A stretch of 64,000 nt of DNA from NCBI GenBank assembly GCA_963749605.1, contig CAVVNN010000002.1:806001-870000 (forward strand), written 5' to 3'. Under the pieces are notes generated by a model, which ran no database searches, was not told the DNA's origin, and saw nothing but the letters and a program-made list of their open reading frames with translations. The DNA comes from CAVVNN01 sp963749605 (GTDB lineage: Bacteria; Actinomycetota; Thermoleophilia; Solirubrobacterales; 70-9). This document shows, piece by piece, positions 18,523 to 25,964 of the stretch (positions are counted from its first letter, which is position 1; the number at the start of each line of letters is the position of its first letter). The position numbers and the translations under genes were made by a program.

Positions 18523-19643
18523 GCCTGGGCAGCATCCGCATCGGCCGGCTGGCAGGGATCCCAATCGGGGTGCAGCCGCTGTGGCTGCTGATCGTCGGGC
18601 TGATCACCTGGTCGCTGGGGGCCGCCTACTACCCCGAACAGGTGACCGGAATCGCCCCGGCGGCGGCCTATGGCCTGGGCCTGCTCAGCGCCCTGCTGCT
18701 CTTCGCCAGCATCCTCCTGCACGAGCTCGGCCATTCGGTGGTGGCGCGCCGCCACGGGATCGAGATCGAGGAGATCGACCTCTGGCTGCTCGGCGGCGTG
18801 GCGAGGATGGGCGGCTACCCGAAGACCGCCGCAGCCGAGCTGCGCTTCGCGCTCGCCGGCCCCCTGGTGACCCTGGCGATCGCCGGCGCCTTCGGCGCGC
18901 TCGACGCCGCGCTCCCCAGCTCGGCGCCGGCGGCGCTGCGGGCCGTGGTCGAGTACCAGGCATTCGTCAACCTGGCGATCCTCGTCTTCAACCTCCTGCC
19001 GGCCTTCCCGCTCGACGGCGGGCGCGTCGCTCGGGCGCTGATCTGGGGACGGATCGGCGACATCACGCGGGCGACGAAGATCGCCGCCTCGATCGGGCGT
19101 GGCTTCGGCTACGGCATGATCGGCCTCGGGATCCTCGGCGCCGCCGCCGGCGCCTTCGGCGGCCTCTGGCTGGCGGTGGTCGGCTTCTTCGTCGTCTTCG
19201 CCGCCCGAGCCGAAGAGCGCGGGCTGCGCATCCGCGTCGCCGTCAGCGGCCGTCAGGCCGGGCGGCTGATGTCGTTCCCCGCCGTCACGATCCCGGCCGG
19301 CGCCAGCGTGGCGGAGGCCGTCGAGGACTTCTTCGTCCGCTACCGCTACTCGGCCTTCCCGGTCATGGACGGCGACCGGCTTGTCGGCCTGATCGACCTC
19401 GCGGCGGTCGAGCGGGTGCCCGCGGGAAGGCGCTCCAGCACCTCGGTGGGCCAGATCGCGCTCCACCACCCGTCGCTGGTGATCGACGAGCACCAGGACG
19501 TCGCCGAGCTGATGGAGCGGCCCGCCTTCCAGGAAACCGGCCGGGCGATCGTCCTCATGCCGGGGGGCGACGTGGGGGTCATCTCGATCACCGACGTCAA
19601 GCAGGTGCTGCGGGCGCTCGACCTCGCGGCGGCGGCCGAGTGA
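18519..19643 (+). CDS. Site-2 protease family (M50) with CBS domains
   Basis: A 374-residue membrane metalloprotease. The zinc motif HELGHSVVARRHGIE is in an early helix near residue 70 and the third ligand is in LLPAFPLDGGRVARALIWG near residue 165. After about six membrane segments the C-terminal 130 residues form a CBS pair (ASVAEAVEDFFVRYRYSAFP; SLVIDEHQDVAELM), which usually binds adenine nucleotides. It matches the SpoIVFB/Rip3-like group that cuts membrane-bound regulators. Its target is unknown. The ATG overlaps the stop of the preceding remnant gene. Confidence 0.9.
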   Translation: MSLGSIRIGRLAGIPIGVQPLWLLIVGLITWSLGAAYYPEQVTGIAPAAAYGLGLLSALLLFASILLHELGHSVVARRHGIEIEEIDLWLLGGVARMGGYPKTAAAELRFALAGPLVTLAIAGAFGALDAALPSSAPAALRAVVEYQAFVNLAILVFNLLPAFPLDGGRVARALIWGRIGDITRATKIAASIGRGFGYGMIGLGILGAAAGAFGGLWLAVVGFFVVFAARAEERGLRIRVAVSGRQAGRLMSFPAVTIPAGASVAEAVEDFFVRYRYSAFPVMDGDRLVGLIDLAAVERVPAGRRSSTSVGQIALHHPSLVIDEHQDVAELMERPAFQETGRAIVLMPGGDVGVISITDVKQVLRALDLAAAAE

Positions 19644-19649
19644 TCGCAG

Positions 19650-19675
19650 CCCTACGCCGTTTAACCGGCGTAGGG
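19650..19675. terminator. Hairpin between convergent genes
   Basis: A perfect 10-base inverted repeat (CCCTACGCCG paired with CGGCGTAGGG) with a six-base TTTAAC loop, seven bases after the protease stop and 35 bases before the stop of the convergent membrane protein gene. There is no T-run, so it may act as a bidirectional or Rho-aided terminator. Confidence 0.5.
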
Positions 19676-19709
19676 AACGTTCCTCCGGTCGCCCGATCTC
19701 GGCGAAGGC

Positions 19710-20183
19710 CTACGGCTTGAAGACCATCAGGGCGAGAATCGCCAGTACGAGCGCGGCGGAGGCATAGTTCGCAGCTCTCGAAAGCGGATCGTCGAGGAGA
19801 GCCCGGAGCTCCGCGCCGGACCGCCCGCCTTCGCTGGCCAGTCGCGTCGCCAGCTTGCGGGCCTGCTTCGGACGCTGCCCGCCGAGACCACCGAGCAGGA
19901 GCGCCGCCGCGAAGAGGGCAATCGCAGCGTCGATCCAGCTCGCCCCGTAGCCGATGCCCTCCCGGTCGACCAGCCAGAGTCCGCAGACGAGAAGCAGCAG
20001 ACCGCCCGAGATAACAAGTAGGACGCCGAACCGCGTCAGGCCCAGGAGAAGCGCGACCTCGGCCGGTTGTTCGCGGCGACGCGCTGTCTCGAATGCAACG
20101 CCGGCAAGCGCGATTCCGGCGGCGAACAGCAGAACGCCGAGCAGGTGAAAAAAGAGCAACGCCTCGTCCACGCGCCAAAGCAT
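19710..20183 (-). CDS. DUF2269-like small membrane protein
   Basis: A 157-residue membrane protein with four hydrophobic segments: ALLFFHLLGVLLFAAGIALA at the N-terminus, LLLGLTRFGVLLVISGGLLL, ASWIDAAIALFAAALLLGG and ASAALVLAILALMVF at the end. The pattern fits the DUF2269/predicted integral membrane group, whose function is not known. I set the start at ATG 20183; upstream codons read as arginine-rich shadow sequence. It is the last gene of the leftward run after trpB2, with a short gap. Confidence 0.7.
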   Translation of the reverse strand: MLWRVDEALLFFHLLGVLLFAAGIALAGVAFETARRREQPAEVALLLGLTRFGVLLVISGGLLLLVCGLWLVDREGIGYGASWIDAAIALFAAALLLGGLGGQRPKQARKLATRLASEGGRSGAELRALLDDPLSRAANYASAALVLAILALMVFKP

Positions 20184-20199
20184 TGCCGATTTGCGCCGC

Positions 20200-21555
20200 T
20201 CAGGCGATCGCCGGCGCCGCCGGCAGCCGCTCCAGCGCCGCCTGCATCTCGGTCTCGGAGAACTCCAGGTCCTCCAGTTCGCCCGCGTGGTAGGCGGCAT
20301 AGGCGGACATGTCGAAGTGGCCGTGGCCGGAGAGACCGAGCAGGATCACCCGCTCCTCCCCCGCCTGCCTGGCCGCCTCGGCCTCGTCCAGCACGGCCTT
20401 GATCGCGTGTGCGGGCTCGGGCCCGGGGATGATCCCCTCGCAGGAGGCGAAGCGCACCGCCGCCTCGAAGGCCGCGGTCTGAGGGACCGCGGTCGCCTCG
20501 ACGATCCCCTCCTTGACCAGGGCGCAGAGGCTGGGAGCGTCGCCGTGGTAGCGCAGGCCGCCCGCATGCACGGGCGGCGGCACGAAGTCGTGGCCCAGCG
20601 TGTACATCGGCATCAACGGGGTCATCCCCACCGTGTCACCGAAGTCATACGCGTAGGCGCCGCGGGTCAGGGTCGGGCAGGCGGCGGGCTCCGCGCCGAC
20701 GAGGCGCGTCCGCTTCCCCTCACGGAGGTTGGCTCGCACGAAGGGGTAGGCAAGGCCGGCGAAGTTGGAGCCGCCGCCGACACAGCCGACCACCACGTCG
20801 GGGTACTCGCCGGCCATCTCCATCGCGGCGATCGACTCCTGACCGATCACCGTCTGGTGCAGGCAGACGTGGTTGAGGACCGAGCCCAGCGCGTAGTTGG
20901 TGTCCTCGCTGCCGGCCGCAACCTCAACCGCCTCCGAGATTGCGATCCCGAGGCTGCCGGTCGGATGCGAGGCCTGCGAGCGCCCGGCCTCGGTCAGCTC
21001 GGAGGGGCTGCGGTGCACCGTCCCTCCCCAGGTCTCGATCATCGCCCGCCGGTACGGCTTCTGGTCGTAGGAGATGCCGACCATGAAGACCTCGCACTCC
21101 AACCCAAACAGCCGGCAGGCGAGCGCGAGCGCCGAGCCCCACTGGCCCGCCCCGGTCTCCGTCACCAGCTTGCCGATCCCCGCCTGCTTGTTGAAGTAGG
21201 CCTGCGCGACAGCCGAGTTCGGCTTGTGAGAGCCGGCCGGCGAGACCCCCTCGTACTTGTAGTAGATGTGCGCCGGCGTGTCGAGCTCGCGCTCCAGGCG
21301 GTGGGCGCGGTAGAGCGGCGTCGGGCGCCAGAGCCTGTAGATCTCGCGCACCTCCTCGGGGATCTCGATCTCCGGCTCGGTGGAGACCTCCTGTTCGATC
21401 AGCCCCATCGGGAAGATCGGAGTCAGGTCTTCGGGGCCCGCCGGCTCCCCGGTGCCCGGGTTGAGCGGCGGCAGCGGCTCGCCGGGCAGGTCCGGCAGCA
21501 GGTTGAGCCAGCTGGTCGGGATCTGGGACTCGTCCAGGAGGTACTTCGTCCTCAC
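20200..21555 (-). CDS. TrpB2-type tryptophan synthase beta-like enzyme
   Basis: A 451-residue PLP enzyme of the TrpB2 class. It begins RTKYLLDESQIPTSWLNLLP, and has RPTPLYRAHRLER, the PLP lysine in GVSPAGSHKPNSA, ETGAGQWGSALA and the phosphate-binding CVGGGSNFAGLAYPF. TrpB2 enzymes make tryptophan from indole and serine and often act without TrpA; no trpA is nearby. GTG 21555 gives the family N-terminus; ATG 21576 is also possible and neither has a clear ribosome site. An overlapping frame from the hemerythrin gene runs through its first half. Confidence 0.92.
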   Translation of the reverse strand: MRTKYLLDESQIPTSWLNLLPDLPGEPLPPLNPGTGEPAGPEDLTPIFPMGLIEQEVSTEPEIEIPEEVREIYRLWRPTPLYRAHRLERELDTPAHIYYKYEGVSPAGSHKPNSAVAQAYFNKQAGIGKLVTETGAGQWGSALALACRLFGLECEVFMVGISYDQKPYRRAMIETWGGTVHRSPSELTEAGRSQASHPTGSLGIAISEAVEVAAGSEDTNYALGSVLNHVCLHQTVIGQESIAAMEMAGEYPDVVVGCVGGGSNFAGLAYPFVRANLREGKRTRLVGAEPAACPTLTRGAYAYDFGDTVGMTPLMPMYTLGHDFVPPPVHAGGLRYHGDAPSLCALVKEGIVEATAVPQTAAFEAAVRFASCEGIIPGPEPAHAIKAVLDEAEAARQAGEERVILLGLSGHGHFDMSAYAAYHAGELEDLEFSETEMQAALERLPAAPAIA

Positions 21556-22108
21556 GGCGCGATTGTATGCGGGCATCGGCACGGGTGGCGCCCACGTCGT
21601 GCGCGGGGCCTGCTCCGAATGTGCGCGCGCCCCGACCGCGGATGATCCATCGCCACGCCGACTCAAGCGCTGCACTTCGCCAGGAAGCCTCGGCCTGCTC
21701 GACAGCCGCTGCCAGGCGCGTTAGGGCCTCGGCGTCCAGCGCCTCCTCGATGATCGGGAACAGCTCCCGCTCCTCGAACCGCACGTGGTCGTGCAGGAGC
21801 GTGCCGATCTCCGGCAACTCCTCGAGCGGAACCTCACCGGCCTCGAGACGCAGCGCCGCCCGCCGGATCGCCAAATGCTCCTCCAGCATGCGCGCGACGC
21901 GGGGGCGATCGATCGGGGCGTGCATCGCCCAGGTGGGCAACAGCACCTCCTCCTCGACGCGGAAGTGATGCTGTCCCTCGCCCCGCCAGAACTCCAGAAA
22001 GGATCGCGTCGCGTCTTCCAGATCACCCGCCTCGCGCAGGCTCTTGGCGGCGAGCAGCGCCTTGAGGTGTTCGCGGGAGAGCGGGCGGAGGGCCTCGGCT
22101 CGTTTCAT
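20924..22108 (-). CDS. Hemerythrin-domain protein with a reading frame that fails to stop
   Basis: Residues 1 to about 140 (22108 to about 21690) are a hemerythrin HHE domain: SREHLKALLAAKSLREAG, QHHFRVEEEVLLPTW, MLEEHLAIRRAAL and LLHDHVRFEERELFPIIEEAL supply His and Glu ligands for a di-iron site that binds O2 or NO-type ligands. The gene should end about 21650, but the frame stays open to 20924, running about 630 bases inside trpB2 in another frame and encoding Arg/Ala/Gly-rich junk. A TGA lies in a neighbouring frame near 21660, so a one-base indel or sequencing error is likely. Only the first 140-150 residues should be trusted. Confidence 0.65.
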   Translation of the reverse strand: MKRAEALRPLSREHLKALLAAKSLREAGDLEDATRSFLEFWRGEGQHHFRVEEEVLLPTWAMHAPIDRPRVARMLEEHLAIRRAALRLEAGEVPLEELPEIGTLLHDHVRFEERELFPIIEEALDAEALTRLAAAVEQAEASWRSAALESAWRWIIRGRGARTFGAGPAHDVGATRADARIQSRREDEVPPGRVPDPDQLAQPAAGPARRAAAAAQPGHRGAGGPRRPDSDLPDGADRTGGLHRAGDRDPRGGARDLQALAPDAALPRPPPGARARHAGAHLLQVRGGLAGRLSQAELGCRAGLLQQAGGDRQAGDGDRGGPVGLGARARLPAVWVGVRGLHGRHLLRPEAVPAGDDRDLGRDGAPQPLRADRGRALAGLASDRQPRDRNLGGG

Positions 22109-22135
22109 CCCGGTGTCCCCTGACAGGCCATCCGA

Positions 22136-22615
22136 CTAATGAGAGACCGGGCGTCCGGCAATCAGGTCGAGGGCGTGTGGCAGGGCGCCGGCGATCGCCT
22201 CGCCGGCCTGCGCGATGCTTTTCGGGCTACCGGGGAAGTTGACGATCAGGGTCGATCCACGGATTCCGGCCACGCCCCGCGAGAGCATCCAGTGGCGGCT
22301 GTGCGCTCGCGAGCCCTCTCGCATCGCCTCCGCCAGTCCGGGCGCCTCGCGCTCCAGCACCGCCCGGGTCGCCTCCGGGGTCACGTCGGAGGGGGCGAAG
22401 CCGGTACCGCCGGTGGTCATCACCAGCTCGCAGCGCTCGGCGTCGGCCCAGTGGCGGAGCCGCTCCTCGATCAGGCGGCGGTCGTCCGGAACCAGGTCGC
22501 GCCCGGCCAGCTCGGCACCGAGGGCTTCGGCGAATGCCGCGAGCTGCGCGCCGCTCTCGTCCTCGCCTTCGCCGCGAGACTTGGACGTGCTGACCGTGAC
22601 AATCGCCGCCCGCAC
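22136..22615 (-). CDS. mog: Molybdenum cofactor protein, MogA/MoaB family
   Basis: A 159-residue MoCF-domain protein: AIVTVSTSKSRGEGEDESG at the N-terminus, VMTTGGTGFAPSDVTPEATR for the molybdopterin-binding loop and LIVNFPGSPKSIAQA near the end. The family adenylylates molybdopterin before molybdate insertion by MoeA. MogA and MoaB cannot be told apart from sequence alone here. It is in a run moeA, moaDE, moaC, mog on the same strand, two bases after moaC, so it is surely cotranscribed. Confidence 0.92.
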   Translation of the reverse strand: MRAAIVTVSTSKSRGEGEDESGAQLAAFAEALGAELAGRDLVPDDRRLIEERLRHWADAERCELVMTTGGTGFAPSDVTPEATRAVLEREAPGLAEAMREGSRAHSRHWMLSRGVAGIRGSTLIVNFPGSPKSIAQAGEAIAGALPHALDLIAGRPVSH

Positions 22616-22617
22616 GA

Positions 22618-23109
22618 TCAGTCCGGCTCGCCCTCGCGGCGCCAGTCGCTGCGCCCGCCGCTCTTCTCGAGCAGCACGATCTGCTCCACCTCCACCCCAC
22701 GCTCCAGACCCTTCACCATGTCGTACACGGCGAGGGCGGCGACCGCGCAGGCGGTCATCGCCTCCATCTCGACTCCGGTGCGGGCCACGGTGCGAGCCTC
22801 GGCGACGAGTTCGACCAGGCCGCGTTCGGCATCCACCCTCGCCGTTACGTCGGCAAAGGTGAGCGGCAGCGGGTGCGCCAGCGGGACCAGCGCGCTGGTC
22901 TGCTTGGCCGCTTGGATTCCCGCCAGCCGCGCCACGCCGAGCACGTCGCCCTTCGGGGCGTCGCCGGCCTCGACCGCGCGCGCCGTCGCGGGCGCCATGC
23001 GGACCCGGGCCCTGGCACGCGCCCGGCGCTCACTGGGTTGCTTGGCGCCTACGTCGACCATCCGCGCCGCGCCCTCCTCGTCGAGGTGTGTCAGTCGCGG
23101 CTCGCTCAT
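22618..23109 (-). CDS. moaC: Cyclic pyranopterin monophosphate synthase MoaC
   Basis: A 163-residue MoaC. It has MVDVGAKQPSERRARA at the start, KGDVLGVARLAGIQAAKQTS, LVPLAHPLPLTFADV and the end block TGVEMEAMTACAVAALAVYD MVKG typical of the family. It converts the MoaA product (3',8-cyclo-GTP) to cyclic pyranopterin monophosphate, the first intermediate of molybdopterin. Its ATG overlaps the stop of the moaD-E fusion by four bases. Confidence 0.96.
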   Translation of the reverse strand: MSEPRLTHLDEEGAARMVDVGAKQPSERRARARARVRMAPATARAVEAGDAPKGDVLGVARLAGIQAAKQTSALVPLAHPLPLTFADVTARVDAERGLVELVAEARTVARTGVEMEAMTACAVAALAVYDMVKGLERGVEVEQIVLLEKSGGRSDWRREGEPD

Positions 23110-23795
23110 CGCGCCGGTTTCTCCCGCCGGCCGTCGTCGAGCGGCGGCGGCTCTCCTTCGACCCAGCGCGAGACTCCCTCGCGCTCGACCTCGCGCTTCC
23201 AGATCGGTGCCTCGGCCTTGATCCGGTCGATCGCGTCCCGGGCCCCGGCGAATGCTTCGGCCCGGTGCGGAGCCGAGACCGCGACGATCACCGACGCCTC
23301 GCCGAGCGCGACGCCGCCGGTCCGGTGCTCGGCGGCCGCGGCCTCCAGCCCGTGGCGCTCGACGCAGTCGCCGAGGATCTCAGCCATGCGCTCTTCGGCC
23401 ATCTCCGCGTAGGCCTCGTAGTCGAGCCTGCGCACCTCGCGGGTGACGCCTTGGAAGGTGACGACGGAGCCGGCGCCCGGGCGACCCACCGACCGTGTCA
23501 GCGCCTCCAGGGAGAGCGGCTCCTCGGTAACCCGGACGTGCGGGTCGGCGCCGCCGCTGATCGGCGGTATCAGCGCCAGCTCGTCGCCGGGGCGGAGGCG
23601 CGTCTCGGGGTCCGCGTAGGCGCGGTTGACGGCCATCCGGACCGGCATGCGCTCCAGCAGCTCGGTCAGGGGAGGCAGGCCGGCGAGCTCCTCCAGGGCA
23701 TCGGCCACCGTCGCGCCCTCGATCAGCTCGACCTCGATCGAGTCGCTTCCCGCCCGCTCGCGGAGGACGGCGAAGAGGCGGACGCGCACGGTCAC
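23106..23795 (-). CDS. moaX: Fused MoaD-MoaE molybdopterin synthase
   Basis: A 229-residue fusion. Residues 1-82 are MoaD (VRVRLFAVLRERAGSD to ELALIPPISGG), ending in the Gly-Gly that must become a thiocarboxylate. The rest is MoaE (VTEEPLSLEALTRSV, VVTFQGVTREVR, HRTGGVALGEASVIVAVSAP HR, IKAEAPIWKREV with the catalytic lysines). Molybdopterin synthase adds two sulfurs to cyclic pyranopterin monophosphate. With Gly-Gly internal, a cut after it is needed; mycobacterial MoaX is known to be processed. GTG 23795 overlaps the moeA stop as GTGA; ATG 23804 is the alternative. Confidence 0.92.
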   Translation of the reverse strand: MTVRVRLFAVLRERAGSDSIEVELIEGATVADALEELAGLPPLTELLERMPVRMAVNRAYADPETRLRPGDELALIPPISGGADPHVRVTEEPLSLEALTRSVGRPGAGSVVTFQGVTREVRRLDYEAYAEMAEERMAEILGDCVERHGLEAAAAEHRTGGVALGEASVIVAVSAPHRAEAFAGARDAIDRIKAEAPIWKREVEREGVSRWVEGEPPPLDDGRREKPAR

Positions 23796-25024
23796 CCCTC
23801 CCATGCTAGATCGAGCAGCTCGACCTCGACCCGCTCACCGGCGCGCAGAGGGCCACTCGCGGCGGGAAGCAGCGCAAGGCAGTCGGCCCCGAGCATCGAG
23901 GTGAGGATGTGCGAGCCCTGCCGCTCGGCCGGATGCGCGTGCCACCCGTCCTCGCGCAGCTCGAGCCGGCAACGGGCGGCGTGGGTGCGCCCCGGGCTCT
24001 TGTCGACGTCGCGGGCCAGCCTGGCCGTGGTCCGCAGGGGCTCCGCTCGCCCACCGCTCAACGCCGCCAGCGCCGGCCGCACGAGCAAGATGAAGGTGAC
24101 CATCGCCGAGACCGGATTGCCCGGCAGCCCGAAGACCAGGGTGTCGCCGCGCGTCCCGAACCAGGTCGGCTTTCCCGGCTTCAACGCCACGCCCCAGAAG
24201 GACTCCTCGACGCCGAGCTCGGCGAGCGCCCGCTTCACGTGGTCGTGCTCCCCGACCGAGACCCCACCGCAGAGGACCGCGACGTCGGAATCGAGGGTCG
24301 GCACGATCGCCGCCCGCGTGGCCTCGAGGTCGTCTGGCGCCGGCCCCGAGACGACCACCTCCGCCCCCGCCCGCTCGGCAAGAGCCGGGACCGAGTAGGC
24401 GTTCGAGTTGCGAACGCCGCCGGGCCGCATCGCCTCGCCGGGCTCGAGCAGCTCGTCGCCACTGGTAAGGACGTGGACACGGGGGCGCCTGCGGCAAGCG
24501 ACGGCGGTCGCGCCGAGGGAGGCGAGAACGCCGAGCTCCGCCGGCCCGATCCGGGTTCCCGCCCGAAGCACCGTCTCGCCGGAACGGATGTCCTCACCGG
24601 CGCGTCGCACGTCCCGCCCGGCCTCCACCTCCTCCTCGATTAAGACCTGCCCGCCCTCGGGGCGGGTCGCCTCCACCCTGACCACCGCGTCGGCGCCGGC
24701 TGGAAGAAGCGCTCCGGTCGAGATTCGAATCGCCTCCCCCGCCGCCAGCGTCGCCGCAGCCGGGCGCCCGGCCCGCGACTCGCCGACCAGGCGCAGGGAG
24801 ACGGGCGCGTCGGGCCGAGCCCCGCGCGTGTCCTCGCCACGCACGGCGAAGCCGTCCATCGCGGAGTTGTCGAAAGCCGGCACGGATTCGCGGGCAGCGA
24901 CGTCCTCCGCCAGGCGCCTGCCCAGGGCCTCCCGCAGGGAAAGCCGCTCGGCGGGGAGCGGCTTCGAGCGTTCCAGGACGGCGGCGCGCGCCTGCTCGAA
25001 CTCGATCAGCTTGGGGGGTGCCAC
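23792..25024 (-). CDS. moeA: Molybdopterin molybdenumtransferase MoeA
   Basis: A 410-residue MoeA. The family opening (LIEFEQARAAVLERSKPLPA), the PAFDNSAMDGFAVRGED motif, the MoCF domain (VLTSGDELLEPGEAMRPGGV, VLCGGVSVGEHDHVKRALAE) and FGLPGNPVSAMVTFILLVRP are all present, with the C-terminal domain IV. It inserts molybdate into adenylylated molybdopterin. It heads the moeA-moaDE-moaC-mog run and is divergent from mobA over about 50 bases. Confidence 0.96.
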   Translation of the reverse strand: MAPPKLIEFEQARAAVLERSKPLPAERLSLREALGRRLAEDVAARESVPAFDNSAMDGFAVRGEDTRGARPDAPVSLRLVGESRAGRPAAATLAAGEAIRISTGALLPAGADAVVRVEATRPEGGQVLIEEEVEAGRDVRRAGEDIRSGETVLRAGTRIGPAELGVLASLGATAVACRRRPRVHVLTSGDELLEPGEAMRPGGVRNSNAYSVPALAERAGAEVVVSGPAPDDLEATRAAIVPTLDSDVAVLCGGVSVGEHDHVKRALAELGVEESFWGVALKPGKPTWFGTRGDTLVFGLPGNPVSAMVTFILLVRPALAALSGGRAEPLRTTARLARDVDKSPGRTHAARCRLELREDGWHAHPAERQGSHILTSMLGADCLALLPAASGPLRAGERVEVELLDLAWEG

Positions 25025-25073
25025 CGCATCGCCTCGGCTTCGAGCTTAGGGCCTCGGTGCCAGACTGAGCGCG

Positions 25074-25694
25074 ATGGGCAAATCCGCGAGCCACAGATGG
25101 GAGCCCGCACGGGCGGTCGGCGCGGTCCTAGCCGGCGGGCAGGGCAGCCGCATCGGCGGCTCGAAGGCGCTGGCCGAACTCGCCGGCAGGCCCCTGATCT
25201 CGTATCCCCACGCGGCGGTAGAGGCAGCCGGACTGGAGCCGCTGGTCGTCGCCAAGCCAGACTCGGAGCTGCCACCGCTGAGCTGCCGAGTCATCCGCGA
25301 GCCAGCTCGACCCCGGCACCCTCTCTGCGGAATCGTCGCCGCGCTGCGGGCGGCAGAGGGTCGCGCCGTCGTCGTCGTCGCTTGCGACATGCCGCTTGTC
25401 GATCCGGCGCTGCTCGCCCACCTTGCCGCTGCGACGGACCCACTGCTCGTCCCCGTTCTCGACGGTTGCCCGCAACCGCTGCATGCGCGCTACGGGGCCG
25501 AGCTGAGACCGCAGCTCGAAATGGCGCTCGAGCGGGAGGAGCCCCTGCGCCGCACCGTCGACTCGCTGGCGCCACGCCTGCTAGACGAGGAGGAGGTGGC
25601 CGGCTTCGGCGATCCCCGGCGGCTCCTCCTCAACGTCAACACACCCGCGGACGTGGAGGCAGCCGAGCGGCTGCTCGACCCGGTCGACCTCTGA
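25074..25694 (+). CDS. mobA: Molybdenum cofactor guanylyltransferase MobA
   Basis: A 206-residue nucleotidyltransferase with the MobA loop VLAGGQGSRIGGSKALAELA, then ARPRHPLCGIVAALRAAEG and the metal-binding VVVACDMPLVDP; the end has LLNVNTPADVEAAERLL. It joins GMP to molybdopterin to make the dinucleotide cofactor needed by NarG, a DMSO-reductase-family enzyme. It is the only rightward gene inside the island and is divergent from moeA. It converges with the small DUF6457-like gene at 14 bases. Confidence 0.93.
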   Translation: MGKSASHRWEPARAVGAVLAGGQGSRIGGSKALAELAGRPLISYPHAAVEAAGLEPLVVAKPDSELPPLSCRVIREPARPRHPLCGIVAALRAAEGRAVVVVACDMPLVDPALLAHLAAATDPLLVPVLDGCPQPLHARYGAELRPQLEMALEREEPLRRTVDSLAPRLLDEEEVAGFGDPRRLLLNVNTPADVEAAERLLDPVDL

Positions 25695-25708
25695 CCGTGA
25701 GAGCTGCC

Positions 25709-25921
25709 TCAGCCTTCGCCGGTGCGCTCTGCGACCTCGATCAGCTCCGTGAGGGGCTTTCCTGAGCGGCCCGCAGCCCAGCAGGCGACGGGGGCGGCCG
25801 TCCGCTCCGAGGAGTGAGCAGCCTCGGCGGCCAGCCTGAGAATCTCGTCGATCTCCTGCTTGCTCGGGGCGTCGACGCCGATCTCCTTCGCGAACTGCTC
25901 CACCCATTGCTCAGCGGTCAC
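25709..25921 (-). CDS. Small DUF6457-like protein of the molybdenum island
   Basis: A 70-residue acidic helical protein (TAEQWVEQFAKEIGVDAPSK, then EIDEILRLAAEAAHSSERTA and a C-terminal AAGRSGKPLTELIEVAE). It looks like the DUF6457 family often found beside mobA and molybdopterin genes, but I cannot confirm that. The function is unknown; the context suggests a role in cofactor handling. GTG 25921 is preferred because AAAAGGAGG lies eight bases upstream; an earlier ATG at 25972 would overlap the transporter gene. It follows the MOT1-like gene by 43 bases. Confidence 0.75.
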   Translation of the reverse strand: MTAEQWVEQFAKEIGVDAPSKQEIDEILRLAAEAAHSSERTAAPVACWAAGRSGKPLTELIEVAERTGEG

Positions 25922-25964
25922 GCGGTAGGCCTCCTTTTCGATTTCAGCGTTGACGCGAGCCCGG

